A DNA stretch of 64,000 nucleotides from RQOF01 sp964461135. Its GTDB lineage: Bacteria; Calditrichota; Calditrichia; RBG-13-44-9. The notes beneath the pieces were generated by a model, which saw only the letters and a list, made by a program, of their open reading frames with translations, searched no databases and was not told the origin of the DNA. Positions 44,466 to 53,665 of this stretch are shown one piece after another. The stretch spans positions 90,748-154,747 of the forward strand of contig CAYWTB010000001.1 in the NCBI GenBank assembly GCA_964461135.1, in the 5' to 3' direction. Made by a program: the position numbers and the translations under genes. Position 1 is the first letter of the stretch; each line of letters begins with the position of its first letter.

Positions 44466-47009
44466 TCACCGTTTCTTGCGACCGGATTTTTTCTGTGATT
44501 CCTTACTTTCATCGATGATCATTACCGGCTCCATACGATCCACAAATTTTTTCTTCCGGCGGAAATTGAGGACCTGATAGACCACACTCACCCAGAACAG
44601 GAATAGTAGAATCACCGTAATCAGGGCAGATACGGACCAGAATATTGCCAGCAACCCGAACAGCACAAAGGGCGTCAGGCGGGATGAGGCCCAGCTTTTT
44701 AAGATGGTTTCATGTTTGCGGTAAAATTCTTTTCCCTTGCGAAACTGCTCCTTCAGCCAGTTCCAGGGCCCTTTCAAACGCCGGCGGGAAAGGTAAAGCA
44801 CCAGTACAAAGAGCAGGAACAGCAACCACTTAACAACATTCCCTGTCCACGCCTGGGTATATACCACGCTGAACATCAGCGGATCGTCCGGCTTGATGAT
44901 GGTCCTGGCAAACCGGTAAACCTGTCCGTTGGTGGGTATTTGAATCATAATGGGGAGAAATCCGGTGGAAGCTCCACCCCCTGATACACCCGGTTGCTCC
45001 ACATCTCCACGGGCCACTTTTTCCATACGGCCGCTGAACTCCATCTCGGCAGCCATCTGGCTGGCAATCTGCTGTTCTTCCATGGGCACATTTTTAAAAC
45101 GGCTGCGCGCTTCTTTTCCCTCATAGGCATTCTTCAGCTTGTCACTGTCCACGGACTCAACCGCATCGCCCCCCAGCATGGGCAGCACATCACGCATCCC
45201 CTTCTCATTATAACGGCGCTGCGCACCGCTAAACAGATTTACCCCGCGTATGATTTCCTCTTTCTCCAGGGTGCTGTTAAAATAATTATAAGCATAATCA
45301 TTAGGCAGATACACTGACCAGAGCAGCTGGCTGGTCAAAAGATCAACCACCGGCAGGGTTGAACGCCGCAAGCCCCACCAGGAGAAACGCTCCCCGGACA
45401 AAGCCATAATGACCTCCACCGGGAAGGTCTGCAACTGGTTATTCACCTCCCGCGAACGGATCAGGGGTACCAGAAGCTTTCTCTGCTTGTTGACCGAGGC
45501 TTCCACCGGCTTGTTGTCCACGAAAACACTCCATACATCGGAACCTTCCGGCAACTGGATTTCCAGGAACTGTTTGGCACTGTTTCGCACCTGGTAAATA
45601 AGACGATGCACAACCTTACCGTCTTCGGTAAAGAGGGTAACAATATTTGCAGAATTGATGGTTGCCACCGGAACTGCTATCTTCTCATGTTTCTGAATGT
45701 CCAGAGAAAGATGATAAGGATGACGCAGATATTTGAAGCCCATAATGAGAGGTTTGGCCGATTTACGGATCAACTGATCCGGTAGTTTCTGAGGGGGCAC
45801 TTTCTCCACTCCTTCACTCTCCGCCAGGGTAACCTCGGCACTGGTATTTAATTCCACTCCCAAAAAGCCTGTTTCTCGCACGGTTTCGGGAGTACTGAAT
45901 CCTGACAGCAAATTTCCCATGCCTGAATCATTAAGAGGAACTTCGGACATGACATGGACATTTACATTTCCTTTTTTCCCGTAGGTGAACGGTATGAGGA
46001 CCAGCCGCTGTTCCTTCTGCAAGGATTCACTCCACTCACCTACACCGTCTCCGGAAACCGATAAGACATTCAATCCGGGAGGAATGGCCAGTCGCACAAC
46101 ATCCACTTCACTGTGCAGGATTGTAAAATTGATATCCGAATTAATACGCAATGCATCATCATCAATAGCCACCAGGTGATAGACCTCGCTGTACAGCTTT
46201 GCCGGAATTTTCTCGCTTACTGCCAGTTTTTTGCGCCACTGAACGCTGATATTCCTTCCCGGTGTGATGACGGCCGAAACCAGGGTATGGTTGTCACGAC
46301 TGCTGCTTATCAGCTGTTGCGCCTGGGGTATCTCAACATCCACATCTTTAAGCGGCATATCCAGACTGAACAATGTGATAGGAGTCTGCTGAATATATAA
46401 ATCCATGCGGTGGGGCCCACGATCCAGCTCTGCTTTCTGTGAAAAATTCACCGTAATTGCATATTCACCGGGACGGGAGAGAATGACGTGATGAAAATTA
46501 TTTTCACTGACCACCAGAGCCGGCTTTCCATCCACTTTGATATCCTCCAGTGCAATATTGAGAGGAAGAACCGGAATACGCAGGAAGGCATCTTTTTTCA
46601 ACACATGCACTGTGAACGAGCCGGTAAAAACCGTGGTTTGTTTTCCCATTCGACCACTGTATACCGCCCGGGTAATCAGATAATCAAAGGGAGGCTGAGA
46701 ATCCGGACCCGCCGGGGGTTTCATCTGGTCCACCAGTCGTTTAAATTCTGCCCGGGACAGGATAACATTCCCTCCGCTTACCGTATAGGACGGGGTTACG
46801 GTGGTACCGGTCTGCGCCAGTAACTTTTGAAAGGTTTCCAGCGACAGAACAAGCTGATCCGCTTCCAGGTTCAACAACTTTTTGAATTCATCCCAGGGGA
46901 TGGTTAACTGACTCTCCTTATTGGTATTTTCCTGGGCCTGAAGCATTAAAACAAAGGGACTGCAAACAAGTAAAACGGCGGCGATACTGATGACGAGCAC
47001 TTTTTTCAT
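44466..47009 (-). CDS. Large membrane-anchored protein of unknown function
   Basis: I place the start at 47009, where GGAGGAAG lies before the ATG; the 847-residue protein begins with a signal peptide (MKKVLVISIAAVLLVCSPFV to about AQ). It has two small repeated motifs near the N-terminus (WDEFKKLLNLEADQLVLS and SRAEFKRLVDQM), a long beta-rich periplasmic part (about 100-690), and a C-terminal part with three membrane helices (about 735-755, 790-815, 815-830) ended by a basic tail (KKSGRKKR). I recognise no family. The layout suggests an envelope protein held at the inner membrane by the C-terminal helices. Its terminator shows it ends its own transcript. Confidence 0.82.
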   Translation of the reverse strand: MKKVLVISIAAVLLVCSPFVLMLQAQENTNKESQLTIPWDEFKKLLNLEADQLVLSLETFQKLLAQTGTTVTPSYTVSGGNVILSRAEFKRLVDQMKPPAGPDSQPPFDYLITRAVYSGRMGKQTTVFTGSFTVHVLKKDAFLRIPVLPLNIALEDIKVDGKPALVVSENNFHHVILSRPGEYAITVNFSQKAELDRGPHRMDLYIQQTPITLFSLDMPLKDVDVEIPQAQQLISSSRDNHTLVSAVITPGRNISVQWRKKLAVSEKIPAKLYSEVYHLVAIDDDALRINSDINFTILHSEVDVVRLAIPPGLNVLSVSGDGVGEWSESLQKEQRLVLIPFTYGKKGNVNVHVMSEVPLNDSGMGNLLSGFSTPETVRETGFLGVELNTSAEVTLAESEGVEKVPPQKLPDQLIRKSAKPLIMGFKYLRHPYHLSLDIQKHEKIAVPVATINSANIVTLFTEDGKVVHRLIYQVRNSAKQFLEIQLPEGSDVWSVFVDNKPVEASVNKQRKLLVPLIRSREVNNQLQTFPVEVIMALSGERFSWWGLRRSTLPVVDLLTSQLLWSVYLPNDYAYNYFNSTLEKEEIIRGVNLFSGAQRRYNEKGMRDVLPMLGGDAVESVDSDKLKNAYEGKEARSRFKNVPMEEQQIASQMAAEMEFSGRMEKVARGDVEQPGVSGGGASTGFLPIMIQIPTNGQVYRFARTIIKPDDPLMFSVVYTQAWTGNVVKWLLFLLFVLVLYLSRRRLKGPWNWLKEQFRKGKEFYRKHETILKSWASSRLTPFVLFGLLAIFWSVSALITVILLFLFWVSVVYQVLNFRRKKKFVDRMEPVMIIDESKESQKKSGRKKR

Positions 47010-47275
47010 GTTTCTTCCTCCTTTGAATTTTTCCGACAAATCCCTGTTCTTTTGTTTCTTTCTACAAACAGACAGTTGATACCCTGCTGCCGGAGAAACT
47101 GAAAGCAGTTGAAATTAAATCATACTGCCCTCTCTTATCCGTTTATGTCAGAAAAAATCAAAAGGTAAATGGTTAGCTTCCTTTCCGTAGTTACAGCTGC
47201 ATCCGGATGCCGTTTATCGATTTATTCATGAACACCTTTTACTTTCCGAATCAGTAATTTATTAACCCTTCCGGG

Positions 47276-47340
47276 TTCTCCCCGCACATCCTCACAAAGT
47301 AATCGGGGAGAAATCCATCCCTTAAAGATTCTCCCCGATT
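47276..47340. other. Three-arm stem-loop region with two alternative pairings
   Basis: Three copies of one arm occur: TTCTCCCCG at 47276-47284, its complement CGGGGAGAA at 47304-47312, and TTCTCCCCG again at 47329-47337. The middle arm can pair with either neighbour; the pairing with the right arm extends to 12 bp (AATCGGGGAGAA with TTCTCCCCGATT). It lies 24 bases after the lipoprotein stop on the minus strand, with no U-tract. Confidence 0.55.
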
Positions 47341-47363
47341 CATTTATTCCCACCCGCGAACTC

Positions 47364-48197
47364 TTATGAGGGGCATTCGGTATCTTCCAGTTTTTCATTC
47401 CAGCAATGCCACAGATTATTTTCAAAATGCAGGGGATCACGAACCCTTCCCTCTTTAACGTCCCGGTTCCATTCAATCATGGTAGAATTCTGGTACTGTT
47501 GGGCATAGATTTCATAGAACATATCATAAGGAAATTCATGCGTGACACCATAAAAGATGAAGCTGCCGACATCGGCATGATCTTCCATCACATTGGTATA
47601 GCGAATATCCGCAGTACTGTCCTGCACATTACGGTTCCAGGCAATCTCGATATAGGGGACCGGCGTCTGGGGATCTTTATTCAAAGTCCACTCCCCGTGA
47701 GTGTAGGCAAGATCAGCACCACCGGAATACCACAGAAATTTATCATAAACGCCCTGTTTGCTGATGTACATTTCCCAATAGGTACCGTCTGCTGACAGTG
47801 TACCATGCAGCTCAGCCGTATACTGATCATTCCCCACATTAAAGGTATAAGTCCACATCCAATGTCCCTCAGACTGGCGGACAGGTTGATGATTAAAAGA
47901 TGCCAGAAAAGCAGTGACCGGTACAATCAGATTTACAGTAATAACAGTATTCCATAACACTACATTGGCAGCCGCCCATCCCCAGTTTTCCCGGGTCTGA
48001 AGAGTCATATCACCTGCTTTGGGAAATGCAGCTTTTTCCAGAGAGGGAAAATCAGTAAAGTCCATAATAAAAGAGGTCCGGGGAGGAAGTTCCGGTGGGG
48101 TTTCCTGGGGAGCGGTACTGTCTTTGGAACAAGAAAATATTGACAGAAGCAGGATGATGCCAAAAAAAAGTCCCGGTTTTTTTAACAATTCATTCAT
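47364..48197 (-). CDS. Lipoprotein of unknown function
   Basis: The 277-residue protein has a lipoprotein signal (MNELLKKPGLFFGIILLLSIFSC, lipobox IFSC), a short Pro/Thr-rich spacer and a beta-rich domain with many Trp and Tyr residues and no family resemblance I can name. The ATG follows GGAGGAAAGAAC, a good ribosome-binding site. It is 47 bases downstream of the small membrane protein on the same strand, so both may be one transcript. A surface or periplasmic binding role is possible but unsupported. Confidence 0.75.
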   Translation of the reverse strand: MNELLKKPGLFFGIILLLSIFSCSKDSTAPQETPPELPPRTSFIMDFTDFPSLEKAAFPKAGDMTLQTRENWGWAAANVVLWNTVITVNLIVPVTAFLASFNHQPVRQSEGHWMWTYTFNVGNDQYTAELHGTLSADGTYWEMYISKQGVYDKFLWYSGGADLAYTHGEWTLNKDPQTPVPYIEIAWNRNVQDSTADIRYTNVMEDHADVGSFIFYGVTHEFPYDMFYEIYAQQYQNSTMIEWNRDVKEGRVRDPLHFENNLWHCWNEKLEDTECPS

Positions 48198-48244
48198 GTT
48201 CTTTCCTCCATATTCATTAATGTCTTGAGTTTAATCCAGTTTAA

Positions 48245-48622
48245 TTAGCTGACCGCATTGGGTTCCAGGAATGATTTTACTTTCACGGATTTGGCCCGGG
48301 GGACTGACGCTAACCGTACCATAAGTCTGAATTCCAGAAGGTAGAGTATGGCATAACCCACCAGAAAAGAGGTACTCCAGAACCCTTTTACCATCACATT
48401 CTGAACAATGCTGATTAAAATAACCAGAAATAAAGCAGCATAAAGAATCACAACAGGATAAATATCTCCGCGTTTAGGTGGTGAAATTTTGATAATAATC
48501 CACAAAACAAGTATTCCAGTGATCAAATAAAAAAGTGCCGCCCATTTAGCACAGTTTACTCCCACCAGAATCAGGATAACGATGGACACCAATCGGTAAA
48601 TGAAAGTGAGTGATTTTAACAA
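48245..48622 (-). CDS. Small integral membrane protein (TTG start)
   Basis: The 125-residue protein starts at TTG, seven bases after AGGA. It has four hydrophobic segments (about 8-24, 29-46, 57-76, 83-105) and a short basic tail (PRAKSVKVKSFLEPNAVS). I recognise no family. It lies upstream of the lipoprotein gene on the same strand. Confidence 0.6.
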   Translation of the reverse strand: MLKSLTFIYRLVSIVILILVGVNCAKWAALFYLITGILVLWIIIKISPPKRGDIYPVVILYAALFLVILISIVQNVMVKGFWSTSFLVGYAILYLLEFRLMVRLASVPRAKSVKVKSFLEPNAVS

Positions 48623-49025
48623 AAGTAATTCCTGTTCATATGTTTGTTATAATCTCTTTAATCATCGGCCTGAATTTAATTTTTCTTTAATGCCTGCCGC
48701 CCTTCCGGCAAATTGTTTTATGATAAAGAGAGCACAGAAATACGGCGGAAGACACAGAGATCTATTTCTGATGGTAATCAGTTCTATAAATGACCAGTAT
48801 ATTTCAAAAATATTAACTGCTCTTCTGAACTCCTGTCGATTACATGTTGGTAAGGGAGATGATTAAAGGAAGGATTTTGAAGTTGGAAAAATATTAAACC
48901 AATTGCTTTTCATATTTCAAGTTGCCGCGCAGAGGCACAACCATCTTACAATTTATGTAGTACCGCAAAGAGTGATAAGAAAACATTGGTTATTTCAGCC
49001 TGTGCGGTTATTGCCAAACCGGACT
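48623..49025. other. 403-base intergenic region
   Basis: The region separates the fusion gene (3' side) from the small membrane protein gene (5' side), both on the minus strand. I see no gene, repeat or terminator; the bases just downstream of the fusion stop hold no strong hairpin. Confidence 0.4.
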
Positions 49026-52000
49026 CTACTTGCAAGGCAGGAAACGGATAGTGGATTTCATTTCCTCCAACACTTTTTCAAGAGCTTTAAGGGTATATTT
49101 AATATCCTGCGAAGTGGTTTTATCTGACAGTGAGAAGCGTACTGAACAATGGGCCTCCGCTGCCGTTTTTCCCATGGCAAGAAGCACATGGGTGGGATCA
49201 GGCGAGCCGGATTTACAGGCCGAACCTGACGAGAGAGCAATGCCATGCTGATCCATGGCCACCACAATGGATTCACCCCGTATTCCAGGAAATGTCATGT
49301 TCAAGGTATTTGGAAGGCGTTGAAGCGTATGCCCGTTTACCACAGCATTCGGTACCAGATTTTTTATTCCCTTTTCCAGCAGGTCACGCATTTGTGTAAT
49401 CTGTTCGCTATTCTTTACCATAGTCAGGGCCAGTTCGGCAGCTTTTCCCATTCCGACTATGCCAGGCACATTTTCTGTTCCGGCACGCAATCCCTGCTCC
49501 TGCTTCCCGCCATGAATAAGCGGTTCCAGCTGTATTCCCTTGCCGGCATATAAGATTCCAACACCTTTCGGTGCATGAAATTTATGACCGGATAACGTCA
49601 GCAGGTCTACACCCAGATCCTCTGCATCAATTGTAATCTTACCCGCCGCCTGAACCGCATCCGTGTGGAAAAGCACGCCACGGTCATGGGCAATCCTGCA
49701 TAATTTTTTTACCGGCTGAATGGTTCCCACTTCATTATTGGCCAGCATTACGGAAACCACGATGGTTTCTGCAGAAAGGGCTTTTTCAAGATTTTCCGGA
49801 TCGACCAGCCCGGACTCATCCACGTCCAGATATGTAACACGGAATCCGATTTTCTCCAGAAACCTGCAGGTTTTCAGTATGGCCGGATGTTCAATCTTGC
49901 TGGTAATGATATGTTTTCTCCGCTCTGCAGAGGCAAATGCCACTCCCTTCAGGGCCAGGTTATCCGATTCTGATCCGCAGCCGGTCATAATAAGGCGGTT
50001 GGGACGGCAATTAATCAGCCGGGCAATCTGCCTCCTCGCATTATCAATACCCTCCCTGGCAGCCAAACCAATATGGTGATTGGCGGATGGATTTCCATAG
50101 TTGTTTTCCAGATAAGGCAGCATTGCATCTTTTACTTCGGGTGCTATTGGGGTGGTGGCATTATTATCCAGGTAAATATTGTGTTTTTGGGAGCGGGAAG
50201 ATATGTTGAGATTAAAAAGAGGTTTATTTTGCCGGGCAGTTTTTCGCCTCACCGCCTCCCGGGAAGTTCGGGTTCCGGTTTTAATTTTACGTATATCACA
50301 CAAAAGTGCTTTATAGACCGGAAAACCGGAAATTTCATCATAATTTTCCAGATCGGTTAATTCATTAACGTTCCATTCCTGCCATGCTTCAGGACCAACC
50401 GCAGTGCCTCCTCCCATATTGCATTCAACAGCTCCCCTTATAATGGTATTGGTCACCCGGGCACGAAAGGGAACTGCACCTCGCGGCGTACAGACTTCAA
50501 CCAGATCTCCGGATTCTATATTACGCTCAGCGGCATCCTGTTCATTTATTTCCACGGTTGGTTCAGGATTATCTTTTAACAGTCCCGTTATTCCATGATG
50601 CTGGGACCGGAAATCTGTCTGAGGGCGGGCGCCGGAATTGAAAACCAGGGGATATTTTTTTTTCAGATCCGGCCGGGAAAGGGGACCTTCAGCAGGTTCG
50701 GTATATTTGGGGAGGGGCTCATAGCCATAAGCATCCAGAACCGTAGACAAGATTTCAAATTTACCGGTGGGTGTATCAAATCCCGCTTTGCCGTCACTGC
50801 GTAATCCCCTCTTTTCCCATTTCTTATATTCCATGACCGGAGTATCCAGCTGCACCCATCCTCCCACCTTTCGTACGCCCTCCAGTGTGAAACCGGAGCC
50901 TTCCAGGGCCTTGCGGATCATCTCCTCTTCCGACTGAGGATAGAGGTGCCCATATCCCAGGCGACTGGCCAGTTCTGCCATAATGAGGTAATCGTTCCTG
51001 GCCTCTTCCACCGGATCGATCATTTTCTCCCGCAGGCGGAATATAGGGCCGTAATTCATGTAAGAATCGATCTCGAACATGGTTGTGGCCGGTAAAACAA
51101 CATCAGCGTAAGCCGCATCGGCTGTCATTTGACGATCGATGCATACCAGAAAATCCAATTCAGCCAGCGTTCTCCGCCATAAGGGGGTTTGGGGCCAGGA
51201 GGTAAGCAATGAGGCGCCATGCACCAGAAGTCCCCTGATGCGATAGGGTTTACCCGTTAGCACTGAAGTCACCAGTCCGCTAGCATGGGATTCTCCGCGA
51301 TATTTGCTGTATACCGGAAATTTATTGAAGGCAACTGCCATATCGAGATTGGGATTTGCCTGGTTAGTCGAACGATTTACGGGGAAGTGTGAATTTAACA
51401 TGGCCAGACCGATACCACCGGGTACGTCCAGTTGACCGGCCAGCGCAAACAATGTGAGTACTGCACGGATGGCCTGGATACCGCTATTGGAATATTCCAG
51501 TCCGGTGTACATTACCGGACAGGCGCCATTGGCGCGGGAAATACGCCGGGCCAGATACCGGATAGTCCCGGCCGGAACTCCGGTGATATCCTGCACGCTT
51601 TCCGGTTGGAAATGTTGAACATATTTCTTTAATTCTTCGAAACCGTGACACCAGTTTTCGGCGAATTGTTCATCATACAAATCTTCTTCGATCATTACTT
51701 CAATCATACTCAGCGCCAGGGCCCCGTCAGTCCCGGGGCGGATGGGGATCCAGCGGGCATTGGTGCGGTCCACCGTTTCGGTGCGGCGGGGATCAATAGC
51801 CACAACCTCGGCTCCTCTCGCGGCAGCCGCCTCCAGTCTGTACATATCCAGCGGAGGAGAATCGGTGGCGGGGTTCGCCCCCCAGATTACCAGCAGCTCT
51901 GAGTTTTCCATATCAGTAAACATGTTTATCAGCATTCTTCCCATGGTCACATGGGGTGCAATCATGGCAAAGGAAACATAGCAAAGCGCTCCCACTCCCA

Positions 52001-52445
52001 TTGTATTGGGCGAACCGAAGGGAAAAAGCATATTTGATGCCGAAGAAACCGCCACTCCCAATGGCTGAAACATGTCACAGAGGGATAATTCGAAAGCACC
52101 GCGGCCGGTATAGATAGAAACCGCTTCGGGTCCGGATTCATTCTTAATCATGTTCAGATTTTTAACGATGATATCATAGGCCTCATCCCAGGAAATTCTT
52201 TCGAACTGTGCTTCATCCTTTTTACCCACACGTTTTAGAGGATATTTCAGGCGGTGTTCACTGTACACAATTTCAGGCGCATGTTCGCCCCGGCGGCAAA
52301 TCATACCAAGCGGATGCCCCTTATCAGCTTCAATATCCACCAGACGTCCGTTTTGCAATCCTGCCCGCACCCAGCATCCTGCCGGGCAGATCCCGCATAT
52401 GGATCTTTTCCAGATCATGGCATGGGAGGATTTTCCAGATACCAT
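49026..52445 (-). CDS. Molybdopterin oxidoreductase fused to cysteine desulfurase
   Basis: One 1139-codon frame holds two complete enzymes. Residues 1 to about 717 form a DMSO-reductase-family oxidoreductase: [4Fe-4S] cysteines C17, C20, C24 and C50, a Cys in the position of the Mo ligand (GALCYVS, about C155), the two bis-MGD binding domains, and the usual closing segment ISGFPVYKALLCDI. A basic linker of about 40 residues follows. Residues 757-1139 are an IscS/NifS-type desulfurase: NATTP, the PLP-contacting His in KIEHPA (about H853), PLP lysine in SGHKFH (about K955), catalytic Cys in SSGSACKSG (about C1077). No twin-arginine signal is present, so it acts in the cytoplasm. The linker has no good internal start. 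GGGAG precedes the ATG. The oxidoreductase class (thiosulfate, polysulfide, nitrate or formate type) is not resolved. Confidence 0.93.
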   Translation of the reverse strand: MVSGKSSHAMIWKRSICGICPAGCWVRAGLQNGRLVDIEADKGHPLGMICRRGEHAPEIVYSEHRLKYPLKRVGKKDEAQFERISWDEAYDIIVKNLNMIKNESGPEAVSIYTGRGAFELSLCDMFQPLGVAVSSASNMLFPFGSPNTMGVGALCYVSFAMIAPHVTMGRMLINMFTDMENSELLVIWGANPATDSPPLDMYRLEAAAARGAEVVAIDPRRTETVDRTNARWIPIRPGTDGALALSMIEVMIEEDLYDEQFAENWCHGFEELKKYVQHFQPESVQDITGVPAGTIRYLARRISRANGACPVMYTGLEYSNSGIQAIRAVLTLFALAGQLDVPGGIGLAMLNSHFPVNRSTNQANPNLDMAVAFNKFPVYSKYRGESHASGLVTSVLTGKPYRIRGLLVHGASLLTSWPQTPLWRRTLAELDFLVCIDRQMTADAAYADVVLPATTMFEIDSYMNYGPIFRLREKMIDPVEEARNDYLIMAELASRLGYGHLYPQSEEEMIRKALEGSGFTLEGVRKVGGWVQLDTPVMEYKKWEKRGLRSDGKAGFDTPTGKFEILSTVLDAYGYEPLPKYTEPAEGPLSRPDLKKKYPLVFNSGARPQTDFRSQHHGITGLLKDNPEPTVEINEQDAAERNIESGDLVEVCTPRGAVPFRARVTNTIIRGAVECNMGGGTAVGPEAWQEWNVNELTDLENYDEISGFPVYKALLCDIRKIKTGTRTSREAVRRKTARQNKPLFNLNISSRSQKHNIYLDNNATTPIAPEVKDAMLPYLENNYGNPSANHHIGLAAREGIDNARRQIARLINCRPNRLIMTGCGSESDNLALKGVAFASAERRKHIITSKIEHPAILKTCRFLEKIGFRVTYLDVDESGLVDPENLEKALSAETIVVSVMLANNEVGTIQPVKKLCRIAHDRGVLFHTDAVQAAGKITIDAEDLGVDLLTLSGHKFHAPKGVGILYAGKGIQLEPLIHGGKQEQGLRAGTENVPGIVGMGKAAELALTMVKNSEQITQMRDLLEKGIKNLVPNAVVNGHTLQRLPNTLNMTFPGIRGESIVVAMDQHGIALSSGSACKSGSPDPTHVLLAMGKTAAEAHCSVRFSLSDKTTSQDIKYTLKALEKVLEEMKSTIRFLPCK

Positions 52446-52577
52446 AAGTTCTCCCGGTTGCTTTATTTCAATATATACGAAATCATCTGAAAAGCACCTA
52501 TTTATCCATTTGCAAAGGTCCCGCCGGTTTTTTCAAAGTCAGGTTACGGATCAGATTCCATCTGATTAAATACGGAA

Positions 52578-53255
52578 TTATTTACTGAATTGATATTTCT
52601 CTAAAGGAATTACCGGCTGATAAAGAAAGAGCTTTCTCCAGAGATTCAGGGTGGTGGCCGTGTCGAATTCACAATAATGCACTATTTTATCCCACTCGCC
52701 GCCTTGGTATGCCGCATAAACCTTATCACCGGAAAGGTCATCTTTGGGATTAGGAAGCCCATGGAGTTCGGCCAGTATTCCCAGGGGCAGAGCTTTGCTT
52801 AAATCCCAGTTATAGTATAACATCATGACATCAAAGTGAGGGTCGGAAGCAAAGCGCCGCAGATTTCCCAGGCGAACCCCGGCCGGGGCAATCCCGTGAT
52901 AGGTCATACGCTGGAGTATGAATGGTATATCAAAATTCAGGCCATTATAATGGATGAAGATTCCCTGATGCTTATCTACTACCTGATTAAATTCATTCAG
53001 AATGTGAAATTCATCATCACCATAGATAGATTTCAGTCTAACTGAATCATCTTCTGCAATATATCCCAGACTGATGCAGATAATCTTGCCAAAATCCCCA
53101 TGAATGCTTGCAAAATATTCATAGTTAAATTCAGCATCGCGCTCCTGACGGCGTTCGATGCGCTCCAGAATTTTATCCTGTACCACAGGGCTGTATTCCC
53201 CGACTTCCTTTATGGGCACGGTTTCAATATCCAATGCCAGGTGACTTCTCAACAT
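52578..53255 (-). CDS. PolB-like 3'-5' exonuclease (DEDDy)
   Basis: Starting at the ATG at 53255 after GGGAGG, the protein has 225 residues. The RNase H-like exonuclease motifs are visible: LALDIETVP (D, E; motif I), HYNGLNFDIPFI (motif II), and YCEFDTATT (Y-x3-D; motif III), so it is a DEDDy enzyme of the type annotated as predicted 3'-5' exonuclease related to the exonuclease domain of DNA polymerase B. There is no polymerase domain. It probably trims DNA ends in repair or replication; the exact role is unknown. A longer frame upstream to 53390 lacks a ribosome-binding site and is AT-rich. Confidence 0.85.
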   Translation of the reverse strand: MLRSHLALDIETVPIKEVGEYSPVVQDKILERIERRQERDAEFNYEYFASIHGDFGKIICISLGYIAEDDSVRLKSIYGDDEFHILNEFNQVVDKHQGIFIHYNGLNFDIPFILQRMTYHGIAPAGVRLGNLRRFASDPHFDVMMLYYNWDLSKALPLGILAELHGLPNPKDDLSGDKVYAAYQGGEWDKIVHYCEFDTATTLNLWRKLFLYQPVIPLEKYQFSK

Positions 53256-53579
53256 GAATTCCTCCCGGTTATAAAGTAAGCATGTTGCACTACTGCTATA
53301 AATAGTTTCGTCAAAAAATACGGACTGCATCCATAAAATAAAAACATATTTCATTTTAGTGATGAAATCGGCGGGACTGATGTAATACATTTTTTTGAAT
53401 TAGAAGCCTGAAATTGCGGGAAATTAACCGGCGGGATTGTCCTGCAGAAACAAGCCTTGATTATCCAATTATCAGTATTCTCCGGACCAAATACGGGGTG
53501 GAAAGCATTGAACATAAATAAAAATTTGATTATGCTCCTGAGGTAGATTGAACATCCGGTAAAAAAATAAAATTTATTA

Positions 53580-53608
53580 TTGACAACGCCGTTTTTAACC
53601 ATTATATT
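53580..53608 (+). promoter_or_regulatory. Near-consensus sigma-70 promoter of the TetR efflux operon
   Basis: TTGACA (53580-53585) and TATATT (53603-53608) are 17 bases apart, ahead of the TetR gene. The predicted start is near 53615, within the operator palindrome. Confidence 0.75.
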
Positions 53609-53613
53609 AAATT

Positions 53614-53630
53614 ATCTAGTTTAACTAGAT
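53614..53630. promoter_or_regulatory. TetR-type operator palindrome
   Basis: ATCTAGTTTAACTAGAT is a perfect inverted repeat (8-bp arms, one central base) located six bases after the -10 element and 35 bases before the TetR start. The position implies that bound repressor blocks the promoter, so the efflux operon is autoregulated. Confidence 0.75.
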
Positions 53631-53665
53631 GATTTAATTTATTAATTAAATATACCGGAAACAAA

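Noticed and set aside
49026..50177. Cysteine desulfurase as a separate gene with its own start
   Set aside because: There is no stop between the two halves, and no ATG with a ribosome-binding site lies before the desulfurase N-terminus; the first Met is already inside the domain.
53351..53602. 83-codon open frame on the minus strand upstream of the exonuclease
   Set aside because: It overlaps the AT-rich promoter region, has no ribosome-binding site and no recognisable protein features.
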